Of a DNA stretch of 64,000 nucleotides, positions 7,566-15,882 are shown one piece after another. The position numbers and the translations under genes were made by a program. The notes below the pieces were generated by a model. The model saw only the letters and a list, made by a program, of their open reading frames with translations, did not search any database and was not told the DNA's origin. Source of the stretch: Candidatus Leptofilum gracile (GTDB lineage Bacteria > Chloroflexota > Anaerolineae > Promineifilales > Promineifilaceae). The stretch lies in NCBI GenBank assembly GCA_016713825.1, contig JADJOJ010000004.1, forward strand, positions 340,963 to 404,962. The letters run 5' to 3'. Each line of letters starts with the position of its first letter. Position 1 is the first letter of the stretch.

Positions 7566-9104
7566 TTAACTCTCTTTTTTCTGCTGCCGCTTCACAATTT
7601 CCGGGTAAATCATGAAGAAGATGAAGCCGATGAGGCAAAGGATGCCTACCCAGTCGCCCAGGGCAATGTACGGGCTGTTGGCGCTGCCCAGGGCTACGTC
7701 GGCGACCAGCAAAGCCTGGCTGCCTTCGGGGGTGGCGGTGTGGGTGAGGATACGGCCGTATCCATCCACCACCGAACTGTTAAAGGCGCGTTCCGATTTG
7801 ACAACGGCCGTTCGGGTTTCAATCGCCCGGAAGACGGTGTGGGTGTAATGGTGGTAAGCAATACCCGACCAATCATTGGAGGGTGCAGCCAGCAGTTGCG
7901 CCCCTTGCCCGGCCATGATGCGCGACACGTCCGTAAAGTCCAGGTCGTAGCAAATGGGGATGCCGATAATGCCTAGCGACGTCTCGTGCACCGGATAGGT
8001 GCCGCTCGAAATGCTCGTCTCTCCGGCAAAAAAGACCGGATGCGTCTTGCCATACACGTCGGAGAACGCTCCCTGTGGCGTCAGCAGCACCGACTCGTTG
8101 CGCAGCCCTTCCGGCGTTTGTACCACGTAGCCAAAGGCGAGGTAGACGCCGGTTTCTGCCACCAGCGCGCGCAGCGCCTCGGCCTGCTCCACCTGCGGTT
8201 CGCCCAAGTACGCCCCTTCGGGCCAGACGACCAGTTGGGCTCCCTGGGCGGCGGCGTCACGGGTTTGGGCAAATAGCGTGTCCCATTCGGCCTGTTGGGC
8301 CGCTTCGGTAGCTGCCTGTCCCAAAATCTCTTCGATGTTGGTTCCGGGCTGCACAGAAGCGACGCGGATTGTTTCTGGGTTTTCCGGAATGGCGGCGTAT
8401 TGGATCAGGCTGAGGGCGATCCAGAGTGTGGTGGCAACGGCCGTTCCCCCCAACCAGCGCCGACTAGAAACTGCGTTCACCAATGGCAAATCATCCCAAC
8501 GAAAGCGCGTATCAAACCAGCGCAGCACGCCCAGCGCCAGGCTGTAATTAATGGCGATTATCAGCAGGCCCGCGCCAAAAATACCTACGATGCTGATCGG
8601 TTGCAGCAGCCACGCCTGCTGGTACAGCGGATGGGCGACAAAGCCCCAGGTACCAAAAACGAGCACGCGAATGTACTCCAGCCCGATCCAGGCGACGGCC
8701 CCTTCCACCACAAACCAGCGGTAGCGCGTCTGCTCATGAAAGGCGCGGCGGCTTTTGTCGGTCAGGTAGGTGATGAGGCCGATGATGATTGGCAAGCCTT
8801 GCATCCACCACACCATGCCCACGCGAGAGCCGTTGAAGTCGAAAATGTTTTGGAAGAAGATGCCCAGCCAGCCGCCGATGGTGATGGCCGAGGCGAGGCT
8901 GGAATATTTGGCGGGCATTACCCGAAATTGAGCCACCAGCATTGGCACAAAGGCAAACAGCACCAGCGGCCAGATGGCGAAGGGGGGAAACGCCAGTAAA
9001 AACATGCCCATGCTGAGCAGGGAAAGCAGCGTGCCCAGCACCAGCCGGGTAGTTGTGTTCAGTTTAGAAATTTCCTGGGTGTGAGTCAGGGAAGCAGTTG
9101 TCAT
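7566..9104 (-). CDS. Membrane carbon-nitrogen hydrolase (apolipoprotein N-acyltransferase-like)
   Basis: The protein has 512 residues. The N-terminal 240 residues hold about six membrane helices (first at 20-60). A nitrilase-superfamily domain spans 245-480 with the catalytic set Glu296 (VVWPEG), Lys353 (YGKTHPV) and Cys385 (PICYDLDF), and a last membrane helix lies near 488-505. This is the architecture of Lnt, which N-acylates lipoproteins. The window encodes several lipoproteins, so that role is plausible, but a less specific membrane nitrilase is possible because the sequence is not close to proteobacterial Lnt by eye. Convergent with the regulator gene. Confidence 0.72.
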   Translation of the reverse strand: MTTASLTHTQEISKLNTTTRLVLGTLLSLLSMGMFLLAFPPFAIWPLVLFAFVPMLVAQFRVMPAKYSSLASAITIGGWLGIFFQNIFDFNGSRVGMVWWMQGLPIIIGLITYLTDKSRRAFHEQTRYRWFVVEGAVAWIGLEYIRVLVFGTWGFVAHPLYQQAWLLQPISIVGIFGAGLLIIAINYSLALGVLRWFDTRFRWDDLPLVNAVSSRRWLGGTAVATTLWIALSLIQYAAIPENPETIRVASVQPGTNIEEILGQAATEAAQQAEWDTLFAQTRDAAAQGAQLVVWPEGAYLGEPQVEQAEALRALVAETGVYLAFGYVVQTPEGLRNESVLLTPQGAFSDVYGKTHPVFFAGETSISSGTYPVHETSLGIIGIPICYDLDFTDVSRIMAGQGAQLLAAPSNDWSGIAYHHYTHTVFRAIETRTAVVKSERAFNSSVVDGYGRILTHTATPEGSQALLVADVALGSANSPYIALGDWVGILCLIGFIFFMIYPEIVKRQQKKES

Positions 9105-9105
9105 G

Positions 9106-9290
9106 ATGACCTCCGATTGGGTGTAAGGTTATGCTTCTAGCATAGCCAACCGGAGGTCATGGTTTGATGTGCTAGAGGTCATGACGGGGTCATGATGTGG
9201 GGCATGACGTGTGACGTGTGCGATTAGATTGGACCAATTTTCTTGCAGGTGGAACTTGTTAGACTTTAAAGAAATTGGCCCAATCTTTTA
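9106..9290. repeat. Intergenic region with two word hairpins
   Basis: Around 9107-9119 and 9148-9162 ATGACCTCCGATTGG faces CCAACCGGAGGTCAT. This is followed by iterated GTCATGA/CATGACG words to about 9215. A second hairpin uses ATTGGACCAATTTT and AAATTGGCCCAATC (9230-9285). The first inverted repeat lies right at the start of the 9104 gene and could bind a regulator. No coding potential is seen. Confidence 0.6.
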
Positions 9291-9292
9291 GG

Positions 9293-10198
9293 TTAAGGGT
9301 TGGGCATGAGCTTGACGCTGCGACGGCCGTTTATCAACAAAATCCCCCCGCCAATTAGCACCATCCCGGCCATCATCCAACTGGTAATCCTCTCCCCCAG
9401 CCAGAGCACGCCGGTGATGGCCGCCACCACGGGGATGACGTAGCTGGTGAGCGAAAATGCCGTCGCCCCAAACCGCTTGGTGATGTTGAACGCCAGAATC
9501 TGGGCCGTAAACGCGCCGATGAAGGCGGCATAGAGCAGAGAAAACCAGCCGCTGCCCGTGACGGCCGACAAATCGAAGCCGCGCAGCAGGATGGCTATGG
9601 GCATGACGGTTACACCCGCGACGGTGAGGCGAACGGCCGTTACGTCAAACGAGCTGAACTCTTTCATCCGCTGCCGGATCAAAATCGTCCCGGCCGTTTC
9701 AAACAGCATGGCCGACAGCACCAGGGCGTAGCCCAGCGGATTGCCTTTGGTCACGTCTGGCAGCCCCGTTTCGCCACGCAGCACGATGAGCATCGCCCCG
9801 CCCAGCGCCAGAGCGACGCCAAACAGTTTTCGTCTGCTCATCTGCTCATCTGGCAAAAAAAAGTGAGCGGCGATGGTGATAAACGCCGGGGCAGTGGTGA
9901 TGAGCAAGGCGGTGACGCCACTGGATTGAAAGGTGAGCGACGTGACAACGGCCGTCATGGGAATGGCAGTGCTGACAATGCCCAAGAAGGTGGCGTAGAG
10001 CCACAGCTTGCGGTCGGTGGGCACCAGGCGGCGACCAGAGAAGGTGTACACCGCCACAAAGGCCAGGCTGGAGAGCAGCAGCCGGATTCCCACAAAAACC
10101 ATCGGGTCAAACTGCCCCACGCCCACGCGCATGATTACCAGGTTGGTGCCCCAGAGCAGGCCCAGTAGGCCCACGTAGGGTAAAGCTTTTGTATGCAT
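9293..10198 (-). CDS. EamA/DMT-family transporter
   Basis: The protein has 301 residues and about ten membrane helices arranged as two five-helix EamA repeats. It starts MHTKALPYVGLLGLLWGTN, the usual beginning of the family. The longer in-frame extension upstream has no transporter character and was not used. The second repeat begins near residue 155 (NPLGYALVLSAMLFET). Drug/metabolite transporters of this family export or exchange small metabolites such as amino acids; the substrate cannot be predicted. It may be co-transcribed with the gene at 10233-10661, 34 bases upstream. Confidence 0.82.
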   Translation of the reverse strand: MHTKALPYVGLLGLLWGTNLVIMRVGVGQFDPMVFVGIRLLLSSLAFVAVYTFSGRRLVPTDRKLWLYATFLGIVSTAIPMTAVVTSLTFQSSGVTALLITTAPAFITIAAHFFLPDEQMSRRKLFGVALALGGAMLIVLRGETGLPDVTKGNPLGYALVLSAMLFETAGTILIRQRMKEFSSFDVTAVRLTVAGVTVMPIAILLRGFDLSAVTGSGWFSLLYAAFIGAFTAQILAFNITKRFGATAFSLTSYVIPVVAAITGVLWLGERITSWMMAGMVLIGGGILLINGRRSVKLMPNP

Positions 10199-10232
10199 AA
10201 GGGGTGAATGATAACGTTTTGTGGGGGATTTG

Positions 10233-10661
10233 CTAATCCCACAATCGTTGACGCTGCAAGGGAGGGGTGAGGGTGTGGAGACGGCCGTCTTCGCTAGAAA
10301 TATACGCCGAAGCCGCCAGCCCGCCAGCGTAGGTTGGCTGCCAGATAACCAGATCGCGCCGCCAATGGTCATCTACATTCTGCCGCGAGATGTAGGCGGG
10401 ATGAATGTTGCTAAACAGGTCATTGTTGAACCAGGAATCCAGCACCGTTTGCTGGCCGCCCGCCAACACGATGATCTTGGCCGCGCCGTTGTCCCCCTGG
10501 GCGATGGTAAACGACTGGGTTTCCAGCGTAACGGCATGGGGGCCAACCCGAAACATGTGCACATCTTCGTACGCTAACGCGCTGGGTGGCTGAAAAAAAT
10601 AAACGGCCGTGCCCACCGCAGCCAGCAGGATGAGGCCAGCAAAAGCAGCAAGTTTACGCAC
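10233..10661 (-). CDS. Membrane-anchored or secreted protein of unknown function
   Basis: The protein has 142 residues. One hydrophobic segment (residues 4-22) precedes an extracellular domain of about 115 residues containing FRVGPHAVTLETQSFTI and a VIWQPTYAGG stretch. I recognise no family. The size, the single anchor and the absence of cysteines suggest a small exported beta-rich domain. Its stop lies in a small TGTGGGATT/AATCCCCCACA hairpin, and the EamA transporter gene follows on the same strand. Confidence 0.6.
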   Translation of the reverse strand: MRKLAAFAGLILLAAVGTAVYFFQPPSALAYEDVHMFRVGPHAVTLETQSFTIAQGDNGAAKIIVLAGGQQTVLDSWFNNDLFSNIHPAYISRQNVDDHWRRDLVIWQPTYAGGLAASAYISSEDGRLHTLTPPLQRQRLWD

Positions 10662-10674
10662 TCATTTAACTCCC

Positions 10675-10830
10675 TTGAAAATAGGACACAGATGAGTCCA
10701 CTGAAAAAACAAACCGCAAAGGCGCAAAGTTTTACGCTTTAATCTTGGCGTTCTTGGCGTGCTTTGCGGTTCAACCCATTCTTGACCATTACAAAATCTG
10801 CGAAATCTGTTGATTTTTTATTCATTGTAG
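10675..10830. repeat. Intergenic iterated-word region (CGCAAAG / ATCTGCG families)
   Basis: GACACAGATGAGTCCACTG, then AACCGCAAAGGCGCAAAG facing CTTTGCGGTT, then AAATCTGCGAAATCTG. The first block recurs inverted at 55735-55815 with the same cagtggactcatctgtgtc core, so it is a dispersed unit and not chance. No gene is present. Confidence 0.7.
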
Positions 10831-10875
10831 TCAACGACGGTTGGTGTCTTCCCTGCGAAGCGCTGTGTAAATTTT

Positions 10876-11256
10876 TTAAGATGGCCTGAGCCATTGGCGT
10901 ACTTTTTGTAAAAACGATGGGGGCGCGTTGCCTGCTTGGCGGCGGAAGCGCTGCTCCCACCAGCCGGAGCCGCCGCCGGAGACCGGTTCCCAGCCGTCCT
11001 TTTTGAGCGCCAAAACCAGATTGCGGAACGCTTCCTGGTGTGCCGGATGCTTTTCTTGCGGATACCCCTCAGAAACCTGGGCAAAAGGTACTTCGGCCGA
11101 TTTGCCTGCGGTGTAACGGCCGTTTCCACCCTTGGCATCTGCTTCAAACCACAACAACCCCAAATTGAACGCCGTCACCCCCGCATAGCCGCCCCCACCA
11201 GAATTGTGGTACGTCCTAAAAATGATGGTGCAGAAATCCCAGTTGGTTGGTTTCAT
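10876..11256 (-). CDS. Hypothetical protein
   Basis: The protein has 126 residues and starts MKPTNWDFCTIIFRTYHNSG. No signal or membrane segment is seen. It contains a Gly-rich stretch early (SGGGGYAGV), a stretch NLVLALKKDGWEPVSGGG, and WWEQRFRR near the end. The 'AL..DGWEPV..GG..WW...FRR' pattern is common in small uncharacterised proteins of Chloroflexota and actinobacteria, but no role is known to me. Confidence 0.5.
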   Translation of the reverse strand: MKPTNWDFCTIIFRTYHNSGGGGYAGVTAFNLGLLWFEADAKGGNGRYTAGKSAEVPFAQVSEGYPQEKHPAHQEAFRNLVLALKKDGWEPVSGGGSGWWEQRFRRQAGNAPPSFLQKVRQWLRPS

Positions 11257-11430
11257 GGGTGAAATGGTAGGGGGGAAACGGCCGTCTTGTCAATGGAAAT
11301 CCGCAAAGAGCAGGAATGTCAGCCACACGGCTTCGGGTCTAACATGAACCAAACCAGTTGGCCCAGTGCCTGGCAATTGCCGTCTTTCACCCATTTTGTC
11401 TATATTTTGCATAAGATTATGGATTATACC

Positions 11431-11459
11431 TTGACAAAAATTGTGCAATTGTTTACTAT
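11431..11459 (+). promoter_or_regulatory. Sigma-A type promoter for the ABC exporter operon
   Basis: TTGACA (11431-11436), a 17-base spacer and TACTAT (11454-11459) form a near-consensus promoter 82 bases before the ATG at 11541. The spacer contains AATTGTGCAATT, whose AATTG/CAATT arms are inverted and would suit a repressor operator. Confidence 0.65.
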
Positions 11460-11540
11460 TACGCCGTTCGTTATTCATTTTATCTTTGCCAAAGGCAGCA
11501 AAACCTGAACAAATTGCGTTGCTGGTAAGGGAGCGTGTAG

Positions 11541-12515
11541 ATGTCCAACCGAGAAATTAAAGTCCAAAATTTAATGAAGCAATATTCTGGGGGCGTAACG
11601 GCCGTAGATGATGTCTCGTTCAGCGTAAATTCTGGCGAGATTTTTGGCTTTTTAGGTCCCAACGGTGCAGGTAAAAGCACCACCATCAAAATTCTCACCA
11701 CCCTGGCGCTGCCCTCCGGCGGGCAAGCCACCGTCGGTGGCTACGACGTGGTCCATGAAGCCGACCTGGTACGCCGCATCGCTGGCGTGGCGCTGCAAGA
11801 TATCGGCCTCGACCCCCTCATGAAATCAATGGAACTGCTCTCTATGCAGGCCCAACTGTTTGGCGCAACCCGGCAGCAAGCCAAAACCCGTGCCAGCGAA
11901 CTGATTGAGCTGGTGCGCCTCACCGACGCCGTAGACCGGCGGGTAGGCACCTACAGCGGCGGTATGCGCCGCCGTCTGGATTTGGCCCTGGCCCTGGTAC
12001 ACAAGCCAGATATCCTCTTTTTAGATGAGCCAACCACCGGGCTAGACCCCGCCAGCCGCCGTGACGTCTGGGAAGAAGTGCGCCGCCTCAACAAAGAGCT
12101 GGGCATGACCATCTTCCTCACCACCCAATATTTGGAAGAAGCCGACGAGCTGGCCGAGCGTATCGCCATCATCGACAAAGGCAAAATTGCCAAGCGTGGC
12201 TCCCCGGCTCAGCTGAAAGCGGCCGTTGGCAAAGAATCGATCAACCTCGCCTTCGACAGCCGCGAACTGGCCGAAAAAGCGCGCGCTGAACTGAGCGACA
12301 TGGCCGACAACATCCAAACCGACCGCGACATGGTGCGCCTGTACATGAGCCAGGCTGCCCAGACTATTCCAGCCGTTGTCAATCGGCTGCAAGCGGCCCA
12401 GCTCAACCCCATCTCGCTGACGCTCACCCAGCCCACGTTAGACGACGTGTTCTTGCAGGTAACTGGCCAGCGTATTAATGCAGAAGAAGAAAAAGAAGCA
12501 GCAAAGGTAGGATAA
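11541..12515 (+). CDS. ABC transporter ATP-binding protein (DrrA-like)
   Basis: The protein has 324 residues. Walker A GPNGAGKST is near residues 40-48, signature YSGGMRRR near 138, Walker B ILFLDEPT near 157, and the usual H-loop position carries LTTQYLEEA, which is typical of the DrrA/antibiotic-export branch. The C-terminal 90 residues form the DrrA-type accessory domain. It energises the permease encoded four bases downstream, exporting a drug-like or lipid-like compound across the membrane. A strong promoter lies at 11431-11459, and an AAGGGAG ribosome site precedes the ATG. Confidence 0.9.
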   Translation: MSNREIKVQNLMKQYSGGVTAVDDVSFSVNSGEIFGFLGPNGAGKSTTIKILTTLALPSGGQATVGGYDVVHEADLVRRIAGVALQDIGLDPLMKSMELLSMQAQLFGATRQQAKTRASELIELVRLTDAVDRRVGTYSGGMRRRLDLALALVHKPDILFLDEPTTGLDPASRRDVWEEVRRLNKELGMTIFLTTQYLEEADELAERIAIIDKGKIAKRGSPAQLKAAVGKESINLAFDSRELAEKARAELSDMADNIQTDRDMVRLYMSQAAQTIPAVVNRLQAAQLNPISLTLTQPTLDDVFLQVTGQRINAEEEKEAAKVG

Positions 12516-12519
12516 GTAA

Positions 12520-13356
12520 ATGACAACACAGGTATCTATTCAAAACACAATCAACATTCGTCGGCAACAAGGGCACGATAAGGCCAATTTGCTGCTGCAA
12601 ATTTGGCTTGTCACCTGGCGCAGCCTGACGACTATTTTCCGCACCCCGGTGGCGCTTTTTCCGCCGCTGGCCATCAGCATTTTCTTTTTGGTCATTTATG
12701 AATCGACTTTGGGTGGGGCGGCGGCCTTCATTCCCAATCTCAGCGGCAACAGCTACCTGGGCTTCATCTTGCCACTTTCTATCGTAAGTTCGTCACTCTC
12801 TGGGGCGGGGATTGCGGCGCAAAACATGGTGCGCGACATTGAAAGCGGCTACTTCGACAAGCTGCTGCTGACGCCCATTAGCCGGGCGGCGCTGCTGCTG
12901 GGGCCAATTTTGGCCGGGGCGCTCATTTTGGGCATTCAGGCCAGCATCGTTATTGGTGTGGCGCTGATTATGGGGCTGGAGTCGGCCACCGGTTTTGCCG
13001 GTTTGCTGCTGGTGGTGGGTTTGGCCATCTTGCTGGGCACGGGTTTTGCCGGGTTTACCGTTTCGGCGGCGTTGGGCAGCGGCAGTGCGGCCGCGACGCA
13101 GGGTGCCAGCTTTATCTTTTTCCCGCTCACCTTCCTGACGGCCAGCTTTGTGCCGTTGGAGCTGCTGGATGGTTGGCTGAAAACGGCCGCTACCTTCAAC
13201 CCCATCACCTACGTTTTAGAAGCGATGCGGGCCACGCTGAACAGTGGCTGGGACGCCGCGCTCATCTGGCAAGGGGTGGGTGCTTGTTTGCTGCTGGGTA
13301 CGGCCATGTTTGCCCTGGCAATTTTTGCCCTGCGCGTGCGCACCCGCCGTTCGTAA
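12520..13356 (+). CDS. ABC-2 type transporter permease
   Basis: The protein has 278 residues and six membrane helices, with the ABC-2 signature region GIAAQNMVRDIESGYFDKLLL near 95-125, the cytoplasmic coupling segment of DrrB-like permeases. It starts four bases after the ATPase stop and forms a two-gene exporter with it. The terminator at 13400-13429 closes the operon. The substrate is unknown. Confidence 0.9.
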   Translation: MTTQVSIQNTINIRRQQGHDKANLLLQIWLVTWRSLTTIFRTPVALFPPLAISIFFLVIYESTLGGAAAFIPNLSGNSYLGFILPLSIVSSSLSGAGIAAQNMVRDIESGYFDKLLLTPISRAALLLGPILAGALILGIQASIVIGVALIMGLESATGFAGLLLVVGLAILLGTGFAGFTVSAALGSGSAAATQGASFIFFPLTFLTASFVPLELLDGWLKTAATFNPITYVLEAMRATLNSGWDAALIWQGVGACLLLGTAMFALAIFALRVRTRRS

Positions 13357-13399
13357 TGTGAAATTGGGAAGCAAAATTGAATAGGGTGATTGGAGATTA

Positions 13400-13429
13400 G
13401 AGACTGGAGATTATCCGGTCTCTTTTTTT
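13400..13429 (+). terminator. Rho-independent terminator of the ABC exporter operon
   Basis: GAGACTGGA faces TCCGGTCTC and is followed by seven T. The stem is made from the GAGATTAG word family seen in other gaps, so here a word hairpin also works as a canonical terminator. Confidence 0.75.
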
Positions 13430-13443
13430 GTAGCCGCGGTTTC

Positions 13444-13570
13444 TTAAGTAAAGTGCAGAAAGTTTTTGAAAGACAATCAATCAAAGATTAAAAGATTTCG
13501 CAGATTTAGAGGAAAAAATCTGCGAAATCTGTTGACAAAGAGTTTTGAAAACTATTTACCAATCACTTAA
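13444..13570. repeat. Dispersed repeat R1, copy B (inverted relative to copy A)
   Basis: The reverse complement of this element matches 1814-1947 along its length: shared ends TTAAGTAAAGTGCAG and CCAATCACTTAA, and shared internal GATTTCGCAGATTT hairpin. It sits between the convergent ABC operon and ornithine aminotransferase gene. Confidence 0.85.
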
Positions 13571-13594
13571 CGCGTAAAAAAGCGCGGCTACTTT

Positions 13595-14788
13595 TTAAGG
13601 CATCTGCAAAACGGGTTCGATGTGGGTCATCGCCCAGTCGATATCTTCTTTTTTGATGACCAGCGGCGGGGCAAAACGGATGACGTTTTCGTGGGTTTCT
13701 TTACATAAAATGCCGCGTTCGCGCAACTCTTCGCAAAAGCGGCGGGCGGGTACGTGCAGCTCTACGCCAATGAACAGCCCTTTGCCGCGCACCTCTTTGA
13801 TGTGCTCGCTTTCGATGCGCTGGAGGCGACCTTTGAAATATTCCCCCAGTTCGCAGGAGCGTTCTACTAGCTTTTCATCCACCAAGGCGTTTAGGGCGGC
13901 ACGCCCAATGGCGGCGCCCAGCGGGTTGCCGCCGAAGGTGCTGCCGTGGTCGCCGGGGTGGAACAGACCGAGCACGTTGCGGTCGGCTAAAACGGCCGAA
14001 ACCGGGTAAAAACCGCCGCTCAACGCCTTGCCCACAATGGTCACATCGGCGCGTACGCCTTCGTGGTGGCAGGCGAAGAGCTGGCCGGTACGGCCGAATC
14101 CTGTCTGAATTTCATCGGCCACAAAAAGTACGTTGTGCCGCTGGCAAATGGCGTATGCATCGCGCAGGTACCCATCGCGCGGGATGACGACGCCGCCCTC
14201 GCCCTGGATCGGTTCCACCAGGAAGCCGACGGTGTTGGGGGTGATGGCCGCTTCTAGAGCGGCCGTATCGCCGTAGGGCACCATCACAAAGCCGGGGGTG
14301 AACGGGCCAAAGTTGCGCTTGTAGCTTTCTTCACTAGAAAAGCCGACGATGGTGGTGGTACGGCCGTGGAAGTTACCCTGGCATACGATGATTTCTGCCT
14401 GGTTGTTGGGCACGTTTTTCACCTCGTAGCCCCATTTGCGCACTGCTTTGATGGCTGTTTCTACAGCTTCTGCGCCGGTGTTCATGGGCAGGGCCATCTC
14501 GTACTGCGTCAGTGCGCACAGCTCTTTGACGAACGGCCCCATCTGGTCGTTGCGAAAGGCGCGCGAGGTGAGGGTGACTTTGTGCATTTGTTCGGTGGCA
14601 GCGGCCAAAATGCCGGGATGGCAATGCCCCTGGTTGACGGCCGAATACGCCGCCAGGCAGTCCAGGTATTTTTTGCCATCTACGTCGTACACCCAAACGC
14701 CTTCTGCTTTTTCAATGACCACATCCAGCGGATGGTAGTTGTGGGCACTGTATGTTTCATCTAGTTCTACAAAATATTCACTGTTCAT
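13595..14788 (-). CDS. rocD: Ornithine--oxo-acid aminotransferase
   Basis: The protein has 397 residues, the normal length. It is a class III PLP aminotransferase with Lys254 (IVGKALSGG) forming the Schiff base, Asp225 (ADEIQTG) holding the pyridine nitrogen, and the phosphate-binding MNTGAEAVE at 102-110. The opening YSAHNYHPL is characteristic of ornithine aminotransferases. The enzyme converts ornithine and 2-oxoglutarate to glutamate semialdehyde and glutamate, linking arginine and proline metabolism. AAGGAGCGTGTAAC before the ATG fixes the start. It is monocistronic: it is preceded by a word hairpin and a terminator. Confidence 0.92.
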   Translation of the reverse strand: MNSEYFVELDETYSAHNYHPLDVVIEKAEGVWVYDVDGKKYLDCLAAYSAVNQGHCHPGILAAATEQMHKVTLTSRAFRNDQMGPFVKELCALTQYEMALPMNTGAEAVETAIKAVRKWGYEVKNVPNNQAEIIVCQGNFHGRTTTIVGFSSEESYKRNFGPFTPGFVMVPYGDTAALEAAITPNTVGFLVEPIQGEGGVVIPRDGYLRDAYAICQRHNVLFVADEIQTGFGRTGQLFACHHEGVRADVTIVGKALSGGFYPVSAVLADRNVLGLFHPGDHGSTFGGNPLGAAIGRAALNALVDEKLVERSCELGEYFKGRLQRIESEHIKEVRGKGLFIGVELHVPARRFCEELRERGILCKETHENVIRFAPPLVIKKEDIDWAMTHIEPVLQMP

Positions 14789-14821
14789 GTTACACGCTCC
14801 TTGCCAGCGGGAAATGCCGGT

Positions 14822-14850
14822 GTAGAGACGTTGCATTGCAATGTCTCTAC
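14822..14850. repeat. Near-perfect inverted repeat GTAGAGACGTTGCA
   Basis: GTAGAGACGTTGCA pairs with TGCAATGTCTCTAC with a single mismatch. The same hairpin word is familiar as a widespread intergenic repeat in cyanobacteria and Chloroflexota. It lies in the leader region of rocD. Confidence 0.75.
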
Positions 14851-14856
14851 ATTTGA

Positions 14857-14904
14857 TAAAAAAAAGCCTGATAATTCGAACAATTGTCCGCTCATCAGGC
14901 TTTG
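14857..14904 (-). terminator. Terminator of the uppP / PstS-like operon
   Basis: Read on the minus strand, AAGCCTGAT pairs with ATCAGGCTT around a 21-base loop and is followed by a run of about nine T. It lies 157 bases beyond the stop of the 15061 gene. Confidence 0.7.
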
Positions 14905-15060
14905 CTCAGACAGCGTACCGGTGGGGGTGCGCGTCATCTTTTCACAAAAATTATACTTTTTTCAGATAGTAATTATAGATTTGCTTCTGCTTTCTGTCTA
15001 CAGGCGAGATTTCTTATTACCCCAAGCTGCCAAACCGGTGCAAGCCGCCGCGATGGGGGG

Positions 15061-15879
15061 TTAACGAATACGGCCGTACACGCCCCCCACTACCGCCTGC
15101 CCTTCAGCCGATTGCAGCCAGGCCAACAAGGCGCGTAATTCACCTTCTGGCTCAGCCGGGGTGGCGGCCAGGAAGTAGAGGGGGGTGGTGAGGGGGTAGG
15201 TTTGGTCGGTGACGGTGGCGATGGTGGCGGAACGGCCGTCTACCTCCACTATTTTTACCCCACCAGTTTGGCTAGCGCTGCCCAGGCTGCTGTAGCCAAT
15301 GGCGGCAGGGTTGTCGGAGACGGCCGTTCTCATCGCTGCGTCGCTCGCTTGCAGCAGGGCATTGGGATCGATGCGTTGCTCGGCCATGATTTGCTGGCGC
15401 AGCAGCGTGCGCAGCCCAGAGCCCTGTTCGCGGCTCAGCAGCACAATCGGCGCATCCGGGCCGCCGAGGGATTGCCAGTTGGTGATACGGCCGTTAAAAA
15501 TCGCCTGCACCTCTGCACTGGTGAGCGCCGTGAGGGGATTGTCTGGGTGCACAATGACGACCAGCCCGTCCAGCGCCACCGGGTTGAAGTAGCGCTTGTT
15601 GTCGGTGGGGATGGTGTGCAGCAGCACGGCGTCTAGCAGACGGTTGTCTAAATCGGCCAGCAGCGCAGCGCTGTTGGTAGACACAAATTGCAGCGAGACG
15701 GCCGTATTTTGCGGCGTGTAGTTGGCTTCGATGAGCGGGATGAGCGGGCTGGCGCTGCTGGTAACGCCAATTTGCAACAACGTAGGGGCAGGCGTGGCGG
15801 GCAGCGACGGTGGGGGAGAAGGCTGGGCCGTGCAGGCCGCCAGGGCCAGCAGCAGCCACAGCCAGAGCAAACGTTTCAT
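15061..15879 (-). CDS. PstS-like phosphate-binding lipoprotein
   Basis: The protein has 272 residues. The lipoprotein signal ends LALAAC (Cys16). The mature part is a type-2 periplasmic-binding fold of the PBP-like/PstS kind: TSSASPLIPLIEANY opening, LTSAEVQAIFNGRITNWQSL (the PstS hinge signature) and REQGSGLRTLLRQ, which normally contacts the anion. It probably binds phosphate or a related anion outside the membrane, but no pst permease genes are adjacent, so it may be a solitary sensor or binding protein. It starts three bases after uppP on the same strand, so the two are likely one transcript. Four ACGGCCGT sites fall in the gene. Confidence 0.78.
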   Translation of the reverse strand: MKRLLWLWLLLALAACTAQPSPPPSLPATPAPTLLQIGVTSSASPLIPLIEANYTPQNTAVSLQFVSTNSAALLADLDNRLLDAVLLHTIPTDNKRYFNPVALDGLVVIVHPDNPLTALTSAEVQAIFNGRITNWQSLGGPDAPIVLLSREQGSGLRTLLRQQIMAEQRIDPNALLQASDAAMRTAVSDNPAAIGYSSLGSASQTGGVKIVEVDGRSATIATVTDQTYPLTTPLYFLAATPAEPEGELRALLAWLQSAEGQAVVGGVYGRIR

Positions 15880-15882
15880 GCG

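Noticed and set aside
14822..14850. Riboswitch or attenuator for ornithine aminotransferase
   Set aside because: The hairpin is a widespread intergenic repeat word with no aptamer-like conserved core or downstream terminator.
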